The notes below the pieces were generated by a model. It saw only the letters and a list, made by a program, of their open reading frames with translations, did no database searches and was not told the origin of the DNA. Position numbers and translations under genes: made by a program. 25,846 nt of DNA from a virus. This document shows, piece after piece, positions 16,077 through 22,455 of the stretch (position 1 is its first letter; each line of letters begins with the position of its first letter). The DNA is taken from positions 1 through 25,846 of the IMG/VR virus record IMGVR_UViG_3300037042_005304, one strand, 5' to 3'.

Positions 16077-17042
16077 CTACGGTGCCGCGCCCACGCCGGT
16101 GATGATCCGGCCCAGGGCCGAGTACATGACCTTCTCTCCGGTCTGGTGACGGCAGCGAATGACGTCGGCCCGTACCGACTCGTCGCGGTAGCTCTCGACC
16201 ACGCCATCCAGCTCGGAGTCTTCCGACCAGTGGAAGGTGCGGGCGACCGTCGGGGTTTGAATGTCATCCCCCGGCTGAACTAGCGCGAGAATCGCCTTAT
16301 CGTCATCCCAGATCGACCCCAGCGCGGTGGTCGCGCCTTCGGCCGAAGTCTTGCGAACCGCGTTGGCAATGTGGATGTTCTCCACGTCGAACAGGGCCGC
16401 CAGGATCGACTTCTGAATCCCCTTGGTCTTGGGATCGTCGCCGCCCCAGTGCTTGATCCGATCGATAATCTGGAAGCTCTGCCGCAGATCGCGGAAGCGC
16501 TTCTTGGTCACGATCAGCGTGTTCGGCCACATGCCGGCTTCGTCGTAGAACAACTGCGACTCACGCTCGATGTCGTCGATCGGCACCGCGTTCTCGTAAT
16601 CCCGCCAGGTTGCGGTGCAAGCCGCGTCCCCAAACGTAGCCGTGCTGGTGAGCAGTTCGGCGACGCGCCGTTCGTAGCTGGCCAGCAGGCCGTGGTAGCA
16701 GCGACGGCCGGTGACGATCTCGAGCTGCAGGTAGCTCCGGTAGAGCTTTTCCTCTTTGTCGTCCACCAACTCTTCCAGGCCGTATTCCTGGGTGCTGTAG
16801 GTGGTCGGCTCGAACTTGAAACTCGAACGCTGGTAACCGCCCCGTTCGCGCTTCTTGGCTTCACGATTGAGCAGTTCCTCGACCGGCACGATGCCAAAAT
16901 GACCTGCCGCGCTGCCCGTCTGGCGAACCGGCGCGACGAGACTGGCAATGAAGCCGGCGGCATTCATTTCCAAGTCAAACTCTTCGAAACTCTCGGCGAT
17001 ATCCGGTCGCAGCGTCGCCAGAGCGGAACTGGAGCTAACCAT
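16077..17042 (-). CDS. Major capsid protein, HK97-type fold (321 aa)
   Basis: The ATG at 17042 is set by AAAGGA (17049-17054) six bases upstream. An in-frame TTG at 17057 is rejected because it lies upstream of that site. The pattern matches a common phage major capsid family: an N-terminal AAGFIASLVAPVRQT segment, a domain with YGLEELVDD and LLASYERRVAELL, WRDYENAVPIDDIERE, then MWPNTLIVTKKRFRDLRQ, with LFDVENIHIANAV and SIWDDDKAILAL near the end. These subunits form the icosahedral shell and are assembled on the scaffold and matured by the protease encoded just upstream. It follows the decoration gene, as E follows D in lambda. Hairpins flank it on both sides. Confidence 0.85.
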   Translation of the reverse strand: MVSSSSALATLRPDIAESFEEFDLEMNAAGFIASLVAPVRQTGSAAGHFGIVPVEELLNREAKKRERGGYQRSSFKFEPTTYSTQEYGLEELVDDKEEKLYRSYLQLEIVTGRRCYHGLLASYERRVAELLTSTATFGDAACTATWRDYENAVPIDDIERESQLFYDEAGMWPNTLIVTKKRFRDLRQSFQIIDRIKHWGGDDPKTKGIQKSILAALFDVENIHIANAVRKTSAEGATTALGSIWDDDKAILALVQPGDDIQTPTVARTFHWSEDSELDGVVESYRDESVRADVIRCRHQTGEKVMYSALGRIITGVGAAP

Positions 17043-17065
17043 GGTCTGTCCTTTCAAAATAGAAC

Positions 17066-17094
17066 GGGGGCCGCACGGCGATCGCGCGGCCCCC
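17066..17094 (-). terminator. GC-rich hairpin between decoration and capsid genes
   Basis: A perfect 9-bp stem (17066-17074 and 17086-17094, GGGGGCCGC with its complement) has an 11-base loop. On the minus strand it is followed by GTTCTATTTTG and then the capsid ribosome binding site. The T-tract is broken, so this may be a weak terminator or an RNA processing/stability element in the capsid leader. Confidence 0.5.
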
Positions 17095-17160
17095 TGAAAG
17101 GCAGCAACAGTTCAGGCTGTCTAAGCGGGTAATTACTCCGCGTTCAGCCTTATCGGTGGT

Positions 17161-17180
17161 CCGCTCGATCGACCGAGCGG
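17161..17180 (-). other. Second hairpin in the capsid leader
   Basis: A 7-bp perfect stem (17161-17167 with 17174-17180) has a 6-base loop and lies in the same 198-base gap. Between it and the 17066 hairpin, AGGCTG (17113-17118) can pair with CAGCCT (17145-17150) around an inner GTAATTAC palindrome, so most of the gap can fold. No T-tract follows. Confidence 0.4.
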
Positions 17181-17240
17181 CCCCAGTTGTGATACGTGTT
17201 CTTTGTTAAACGATCCCTGGAAACAACTGCGGAACAAGCA

Positions 17241-17897
17241 CTACATCGTGCCGACGATCATGTACGAGACGACGCGGGCGGCGTCGGTGCTCGCAATCAG
17301 CGTCACGTTGCCCGAAGCGGTGGGCTTCCAGGCGTACAGATTGACGGTGGGGCTGGCCCCGTAATCCGCGGTGATGATCAGCGGATCCAGGCCAGGCGTG
17401 GCCGTCCCCTTGATGGTCACCACGACCGCTTCCACGGCGGTCAAGCCGCTGGCAATCGCCGTCGGGTTGCTACCGTCGAGCGTGACTTCGCCGACGACCA
17501 TCACCTTGCCATCGCCGAGGGCTTGCACGGTCGAGCCAGCCGGCCCGGTATAGACTTCCACGACTTCGTTGGCACCGCCGGCGGCTTGCAGGGCTACACC
17601 CTCGTAGTTCCCGTTCGGCGTGTCGTCGACTTTGCCGCTGGCGACGCCGTAGAGCTGGGCTCCCGCCGCGAAGGCGCTGGCCGCCACCATCTTGCGCGTG
17701 CCCACCTTATTGCGGAGCAACACGGTCACGGGATCCGTGCCGAACACGTTGGCGCAGGCCGTTCCGATCGCCTTATTGGTGGCACCGGCCAAGGCCACGG
17801 TTTCCGTTGCCGGCGTCGACAGGTAGACCCGCAGGTATTGCGAGATACCGCCGCTCTGATTGAACGTCCGTTCGGACGTATCGTTTTGGTCACTCAT
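17241..17897 (-). CDS. Capsid decoration (cement) protein (218 aa)
   Basis: The ATG at 17897 has a clean AAGGAG nine bases upstream. Residues about 25-110 fit the capsid cement pattern (DUF2190/decoration-like): AGATNKAIGTA, RKMVAASAFAAGAQLYG, ASGKVDDTPNGNYEGVALQA, then EVVEVYTGPAG. The last 90 residues form a second, Ala/Thr/Val-rich beta domain, making the protein longer than simple cement proteins. Such proteins bind the outside of the expanded head. The gene lies between the protease/scaffold and capsid genes like lambda D, and is bracketed by hairpins. Confidence 0.75.
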   Translation of the reverse strand: MSDQNDTSERTFNQSGGISQYLRVYLSTPATETVALAGATNKAIGTACANVFGTDPVTVLLRNKVGTRKMVAASAFAAGAQLYGVASGKVDDTPNGNYEGVALQAAGGANEVVEVYTGPAGSTVQALGDGKVMVVGEVTLDGSNPTAIASGLTAVEAVVVTIKGTATPGLDPLIITADYGASPTVNLYAWKPTASGNVTLIASTDAARVVSYMIVGTM

Positions 17898-17959
17898 GAG
17901 AAACAACTCCTTGTATCAGAAGAAAAAAGGCACTCCAACCGAACCGTCCCGTCGTAAGT

Positions 17960-17973
17960 GGGCCGATCGGCCC
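17960..17973. other. Perfect 14-bp palindrome after the protease gene
   Basis: GGGCCGATCGGCCC lies five bases past the protease/scaffold stop, in the 81-base leader of the decoration gene. A T6 run on the minus strand lies about 30 bases further on, too far for a standard terminator. It may be an RNA stability or processing hairpin. Confidence 0.4.
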
Positions 17974-17978
17974 TGCCG

Positions 17979-18476
17979 TTATTTGCGTCGCTTCGCCTCG
18001 CCGGCCAATCCCTCGTTGCGGGCGTTGTAGTCCGCCAGGTAGGCCTCATGGAGCTGCGGATTCGCGGCGGCCGCTGCCACCACCGCTTGGGCCCGCGTCC
18101 GGCCGCCACCCTTCTTCATGTGCGTGGCGACGAGCTCCTTCCACTGGCCCGCCACGCCACCTTCCACGTCGTCGTCGTCTTCGGCAGCCGCACTGTCCGT
18201 CTTCGGACCTGCGCCCCCGAGCGGGGCGGAATTGCCGGGACGCTTCGCCAGCGCTTCGGCCTTCTCCTCCGCGGCCGCCGCCTTGGCTTCGGCGTCCTTC
18301 ACACGCTGGTCGCCGGCCGCCTGGCGGTCGGCGAGTTCCGCGATCCAGGCGGTTTGCGCCTGTTCCACGGTCGCGCTCTTCTTGAGCTGGCCCAGCACAA
18401 ACTTTTCATCCGCGCCTTTGCAGGACGCTTCGATTTCCGCGATCGTGGCCGCCTTCGGTTCAGTCGTCGTCGACAT
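17979..18476 (-). CDS. Scaffold protein from an internal in-frame start (165 aa)
   Basis: An in-frame ATG at 18476 inside the protease gene is preceded by GGAGGA (18484-18489) with 7 bases spacing, the best Shine-Dalgarno in the neighbourhood. The product begins MSTTTEPKAATIAEIEASCK and consists of the module, coiled coil and basic C-terminus only. This repeats the lambda C/Nu3 design, in which the scaffold is made separately in excess from the 3' part of the protease gene and later removed by the protease. Separate production is inferred from the start signal. Confidence 0.75.
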   Translation of the reverse strand: MSTTTEPKAATIAEIEASCKGADEKFVLGQLKKSATVEQAQTAWIAELADRQAAGDQRVKDAEAKAAAAEEKAEALAKRPGNSAPLGGAGPKTDSAAAEDDDDVEGGVAGQWKELVATHMKKGGGRTRAQAVVAAAAANPQLHEAYLADYNARNEGLAGEAKRRK

Positions 18477-19586
18477 CTGGATTTCCTCCACTTCTTGAGT
18501 AATGTCGGCCGACGCCGACCCGGTTGCTTCCGTCTCCACCGAACCGGACGCCGGCTCGGGGTTTTGCTGTTGGGGCTCCTCGCCCGCGTGGGTGAGGTCC
18601 GTGGCCAGGCTCTCGGCCGCGATTTCCGTGGGCTCTGCCGCCAGCGGCTCGCCGGCGGGATCTTCCGCGGCGGTACTCTTGCGGGGCGGCTTGCGCGCAG
18701 CCGCCATGGCCAGCGTTTCGTCGAGCGTTTGGATCCCGTCGATCAGACCGCTATCGAGCATCTTGCTGGCGATCATCACGCGGCCGTCCGCCCAGTCCTT
18801 GGCCCGCGCCAGGGCGACACCACGCCCGCGTGCCACGCCGCGGACAAACTGTTCGTTGAGATCGTCGACTTCCACCTGCCAGGCGCGCAGGTGTTCGTCC
18901 GTGATCTCCGTCCCCTGGACGCCGGCCCCCTTGAACGCGCCCGCTTTGACCAGGTGCGTCTTGATGCCGGCTTCGTCGAACGCCTTGCTCCAGTCGTCGA
19001 CCACCATGTAGGTGCCGATGCAGGGCCCCAGCGCGGTCGCATTGGCGAAGATCCGCGTCGCTTGCGAAGCCACCCAATAGGCGGCGGAGCAGCACAGATC
19101 CTCGATTTGCACGTAAACCGGCTTCGATTTGGCCGTTTTGGCGACTTCATCGGCCAGATCTTGCGTGCCGCTCACCGTGCCGCCCGGTGAGTCGATCACG
19201 ATCACGATTTGCTTGACGTAGGGATCGTTGGCCGCCAGCCGCATCTTCCGCTTGGCCGCGACCGTGCCGCCGCCCCCGAAGGAGGAGGCAAACTTCATCA
19301 TCGTGCCGCGGATCTCAATGATCGCGGTCCCTTCCGGTGACAATTCGTACTGGCCGTTCGTTCCCGAGGCCATCATCGCGGCGCGGCTGGCTTCGGCGGT
19401 GCCGAAACGCTCGACGTAGTGCTGCAAGTGCGGCATGACCTGGTTGCGGGCCATCTTGAAATGGCCGGCGTGCATCGCCCAGTAGCCCAGGTACTCGTTG
19501 ATGTGCGCAAACCGCAGCACACGTTTGTCGCCGCGCGTTTGGTGGCGGCCCTGAGAAAGCTCAACCGAGAGTTTGGCGGTGGTCAT
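17979..19586 (-). CDS. Prohead protease (S49/SppA-like) fused to scaffold (535 aa)
   Basis: The ATG at 19586 overlaps the portal stop as ATGA. Residues about 85-290 form an S49 peptidase domain: IDSPGGTVSG (131-140), the presumed catalytic Ser167 in CCSAAYWVA, GPCIGTYMV (187-195), and the presumed catalytic Lys219 in VKAGAFKGAG. This matches the Ser/Lys dyad of lambda gpC and SppA. Residues about 300-370 are a low-complexity acidic, Pro/Glu-rich linker. From Met371 comes a scaffold-like part with a module at 381-418, an Ala/Glu/Lys coiled coil (about 420-450), an acidic patch DDDD, and a basic C-terminus EAKRRK. In the prohead it would cleave scaffold and capsid-associated proteins during maturation. 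Confidence 0.9.
   Translation of the reverse strand: MTTAKLSVELSQGRHQTRGDKRVLRFAHINEYLGYWAMHAGHFKMARNQVMPHLQHYVERFGTAEASRAAMMASGTNGQYELSPEGTAIIEIRGTMMKFASSFGGGGTVAAKRKMRLAANDPYVKQIVIVIDSPGGTVSGTQDLADEVAKTAKSKPVYVQIEDLCCSAAYWVASQATRIFANATALGPCIGTYMVVDDWSKAFDEAGIKTHLVKAGAFKGAGVQGTEITDEHLRAWQVEVDDLNEQFVRGVARGRGVALARAKDWADGRVMIASKMLDSGLIDGIQTLDETLAMAAARKPPRKSTAAEDPAGEPLAAEPTEIAAESLATDLTHAGEEPQQQNPEPASGSVETEATGSASADITQEVEEIQMSTTTEPKAATIAEIEASCKGADEKFVLGQLKKSATVEQAQTAWIAELADRQAAGDQRVKDAEAKAAAAEEKAEALAKRPGNSAPLGGAGPKTDSAAAEDDDDVEGGVAGQWKELVATHMKKGGGRTRAQAVVAAAAANPQLHEAYLADYNARNEGLAGEAKRRK
18484..18489 (-). promoter_or_regulatory. Internal ribosome binding site for the scaffold
   Basis: Perfect GGAGGA on the minus strand, seven bases before the ATG at 18476, inside an open reading frame where such a site is not needed for the longer product. 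Confidence 0.75.
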
Positions 19587-21196
19587 TTTTCGCTGGCTCC
19601 GCTCTTTTGGTTCTGTTGGGGCGAGTCTTCTTGCCCGATCAGTTGCGTGGCCAGTTCCGACACACTGGTGCCAAAGGCCGATTGCAACACCTTCCACATG
19701 GTCATGGGCTCGTGCGGATACTTCTTGTTCCACCTGTCCGCGGCCCGTTGGGCGCGGCTGAACAGGTTCATCGTGTCGCCGATCCGCTCCGACCAAATTT
19801 CGTCAATGTCCATGCCGCGGGCGGCGTGGATCCGACGCATGCTGGTGAGGCCCTTCTCGTATTTGAGGGCGTCAGCCGTGGCGTCTTTCAGTGGTTCGAT
19901 GTAATCCCAGGCCGGCAGATTCCAGCGATTGCGAAACGGGTCGAACTTCCGCAATTCCTTGGGTTTCTCTTGCTCCTTGGCCCACAGCCCGCGAGCCGCG
20001 CCGTCCTCGAGCAGCCAGCGGCGGACCTGGAAATTCCAGACCGGGCGGTGCAGCTTGCGGACGAGCATCCGCTGATTCGAGCGAAAGCCCATGCGGGCCT
20101 GATCGATCGCCCCGCGGTAGCCGGAAAAGTTCGTTTCGCTGCCGTCCATCAGGACCATGACCAGCGGCAGGCCAAAATTGACCCCCAGCAGCGCCAGCAC
20201 CATCTTCAAGATGGGCAGAAACTCGCCGCCGATCGCCGGCGGATTGAAACCGCTCAGCTCCTCGCCGTTCTCGCCGACGATCTCCATCCCGGGCGCGAGC
20301 TCTTGGATATGCCGCACCGATCCGTCGGCTTGCTCTTCCTGGCGAGCCGATCCGACCGGCGCGGGCGTGGGCTTGCCCCGGTAACTGGCGGCCCGCTTGC
20401 GAAAGATCACGAAGCAGGCGGCAATTTGCTGTTTCAGCACGCCCGCGAACATCGTGTCTTCGAACATGCCCGCGAAGTCGAAGAGCGGGGTGAAGGCCGT
20501 CATCCCGCGGGTCAGGCTGACACGCTTCGAGTTGTAGACATGGAACACGTTGCGATAGCCGTCGGCGTCGCGGGCCGCGCGGGCCGTGATTTCCGACATC
20601 GCGCGGGGCGTGCCCATCGGGTCGACGTCGTTCTTCGTGAACCAGTATTCGAGCCGGCGGCGGTTGTCATCCATCACGATCCCGTTGATGGCCCGCTTGG
20701 TCCCCTTCGACGATTGGCAGCGGTGCCCCTCGACCATTTCAAGCTGTCCGTCCAGGTACGGCAGCACAAAATGATCGCCGTCGACGAGCGTCGCGCGGAA
20801 CACTTTGTCTTCGATCTCCGCGAATTCCATTTCGCCGGCCAGGTCGCACAGCTCGGGGTCGCCGGCATACTCCTCCCAGCGTGCCTTCCACTCCTTGTCG
20901 ATGCTTTTCTCGCCCGTCTTGGGGTCCGGAGCGAAACCGCCCTGAATCGTGTGCGACACCGCTCGATCGACCGTTTGGCCAAGAGCAATGTCATCGCGGT
21001 CCATGGAGCGGGCCCGCTCCATCATCCGCAGATAGTGGGTTTGCTTGCTGATATGCCAGTCGCCCGACCGGCCAAAGCCGTTGACCGAATCGCGCTTGCG
21101 GGTCCAGCGGCTATCTTTCGCGCCGGCGTAGTCGGCGCGCATCGCCTCAAAGTTCTGTTGGATCGTGCCGTCCAGCTTTTGCGTGCGTCGCACCAT
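19583..21196 (-). CDS. Portal protein, lambda family (537 aa)
   Basis: The protein matches lambda gpB-type portals. The N-terminus has YAGAKDSRWTRKRDSVN and a segment with LRMMERARSMDRDDIALGQT. The middle has RLEYWFTKND, FHVYNSKRVSLTRGMTAFTP and DTMFAGVLKQQIAACFVIF. The end has LLGVNFGLPLVMVLMDGSET then NFSGYRGAIDQARMGFRSNQ, the conserved LG-P, D, N-S-R signature. The length is close to that of lambda B. Portals form the dodecameric ring for DNA entry and tail joining. The start is uncertain: the ATG at 21196 is preferred, 35 bases after the upstream stop, with GTG 21223 and TTG 21226 as alternatives. The stop overlaps the protease ATG. Confidence 0.92.
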   Translation of the reverse strand: MVRRTQKLDGTIQQNFEAMRADYAGAKDSRWTRKRDSVNGFGRSGDWHISKQTHYLRMMERARSMDRDDIALGQTVDRAVSHTIQGGFAPDPKTGEKSIDKEWKARWEEYAGDPELCDLAGEMEFAEIEDKVFRATLVDGDHFVLPYLDGQLEMVEGHRCQSSKGTKRAINGIVMDDNRRRLEYWFTKNDVDPMGTPRAMSEITARAARDADGYRNVFHVYNSKRVSLTRGMTAFTPLFDFAGMFEDTMFAGVLKQQIAACFVIFRKRAASYRGKPTPAPVGSARQEEQADGSVRHIQELAPGMEIVGENGEELSGFNPPAIGGEFLPILKMVLALLGVNFGLPLVMVLMDGSETNFSGYRGAIDQARMGFRSNQRMLVRKLHRPVWNFQVRRWLLEDGAARGLWAKEQEKPKELRKFDPFRNRWNLPAWDYIEPLKDATADALKYEKGLTSMRRIHAARGMDIDEIWSERIGDTMNLFSRAQRAADRWNKKYPHEPMTMWKVLQSAFGTSVSELATQLIGQEDSPQQNQKSGASEK

Positions 21197-21231
21197 CAGC
21201 CACCCAGCCCCGCAGGGCCCCACCAAGAAAC

Positions 21232-21516
21232 TCAGTCCCTAAAGCCCGAAACGTCGAAGTGACGGACGCTGCCGGTCGTTCCGCTGGCCGCGAAGATCTC
21301 GGCCTCGTCGGCCCCCTTCGCGTAGGCGTCGAGGTTCCGCCGCATATCCAACACGTGCCGTGATCCCTGGCTCGTCATGGCGGGAATCAGCATGAGCAGC
21401 TTGCGGCAGGCCTCGGCGAAGGCGTAAGCCATCGTCGCGCTGCCTTCGCGCGCGTAAGAGACGTTGGCGAGATACGCCTCCTGCGCGGCCGCGAGTTCGG
21501 CTTCCATGTCCGGCAT
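21232..21516 (-). CDS. Small head-tail joining candidate before the portal (94 aa)
   Basis: The start is taken at the ATG 21516 (MPDMEAELAAAQEAYL). TTG 21525 and ATG 21507 are possible, and none has a strong ribosome binding site. It is mainly helical, with an Ala-rich first helix, then LMLIPAMTSQG and a short beta end (SVRHFDV). It occupies the slot of lambda W between terminase and portal genes. The size and two-helix look are compatible with gpW, but I see no diagnostic sequence match. Confidence 0.55.
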   Translation of the reverse strand: MPDMEAELAAAQEAYLANVSYAREGSATMAYAFAEACRKLLMLIPAMTSQGSRHVLDMRRNLDAYAKGADEAEIFAASGTTGSVRHFDVSGFRD

Positions 21517-21542
21517 GGATGCCAATCTGCCGTGCGCAGCGG

Positions 21543-21567
21543 GGTGCCGTAAAGGGAAGGCGGCACC
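21543..21567. other. Hairpin in the gap before the small pre-portal gene
   Basis: GGTGCCG (21543-21549) pairs with CGGCACC (21561-21567) around an 11-base loop, in the 122-base gap 21517-21638. Nothing else is recognised in the gap apart from short GC-rich repeats. No T-run follows, so termination is unlikely. Confidence 0.35.
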
Positions 21568-21638
21568 GTGTCAGCCGGACAAGTTCCGAGAGGGGAGCGA
21601 CGGCGACCGGCCCACATGCCGGCCGCCGCAACGCGGCG

Positions 21639-22430
21639 TCATGCCTTGGCGGGAGTGCGGGCCGGCTTCGCAGCCTCTTCCGCAGCCACACGCGCGGCCA
21701 TTTCTTGCCACCCCGCCGACGCCAGCGGAGCCAAGTCTTGCAGCAGACAGACCACGGCATCGCCATCGCTTTGCACGTATTTGCCGTTGTTCAAACGCCT
21801 GCCCTCATTCTCATACGCATTGCGAATTTGCCCGAGCGTCCTGGCTTCCGGCGCGCTAAGCTGTCGGTCCAGGTGGAACCGCAACAGCGCCTTGTAGCCC
21901 CGCGAGCAGCGCAGATTCTTCTCGGCCATGCCGATCGGCAACGTGACTTCGATTCCGTGATGATTCCCGCCATGCGCGATCGTCCGATGGTTCGCCTGAA
22001 TCTCCTTCCAGGCCTGGGCCGCTTGTTCCATCGTGGCCCGCGCCTTGAGCTGCACGATCAGCCAATCGGCCGGCGCACCCTCGCAAACCGCTTCCAGCTC
22101 TTCGATCGTCGCGGCGCGCTGGCCCGGATCGTCGCCGGCGGGCGGGGCGGAACCGGGATTACCTTGAATCCTCCCAATCGCTGCTTTCACGTCATCAACG
22201 GGGGAGCTTGCACTTCCATCTGCCCACTGGGTTTCCAGCACTGACGGTTTGCCCCCTTCGATCGCGTCGTCGACAATCTGCTGGACGCCCTGCGCGATGG
22301 CCGGATCGTCACGGCCGATCGTCGGAAACTCTTCGAACTGCCCTTGCTCTTCGCCCGCCGGCAGGTTGTTGGGTGCCAATTCATCCCCTGTTGCCGGCTT
22401 CGTCCCCTTCCAATCACGCTTCTTTCCCAT
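21639..22430 (-). CDS. Unknown head-cluster protein sharing a module with the scaffold (263 aa)
   Basis: The ATG at 22430 has GGGAGGA eight bases upstream (22439-22445), a strong site. Residues 1-100 are polar and probably disordered. Residues 107-145 (ATIEELEAVCEGA, QLKARATMEQAAQAW) align with scaffold residues 10-48 at 19 of 39 positions. The C-terminal half (GMAEKNLRCSRGYKALLRFH, GQIRNAYENEGRRLNNGKYV) is basic and helical, with an Ala/Glu end. It lies between large terminase and portal, where lambda has no gene of this size. The shared module suggests it meets the same partner as the scaffold, perhaps inside the prohead. The C-terminal part might contact nucleic acid. Function unknown. Confidence 0.7.
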   Translation of the reverse strand: MGKKRDWKGTKPATGDELAPNNLPAGEEQGQFEEFPTIGRDDPAIAQGVQQIVDDAIEGGKPSVLETQWADGSASSPVDDVKAAIGRIQGNPGSAPPAGDDPGQRAATIEELEAVCEGAPADWLIVQLKARATMEQAAQAWKEIQANHRTIAHGGNHHGIEVTLPIGMAEKNLRCSRGYKALLRFHLDRQLSAPEARTLGQIRNAYENEGRRLNNGKYVQSDGDAVVCLLQDLAPLASAGWQEMAARVAAEEAAKPARTPAKA

Positions 22431-22455
22431 GGTCAAAATCCTCCCTGTTGGTGAA

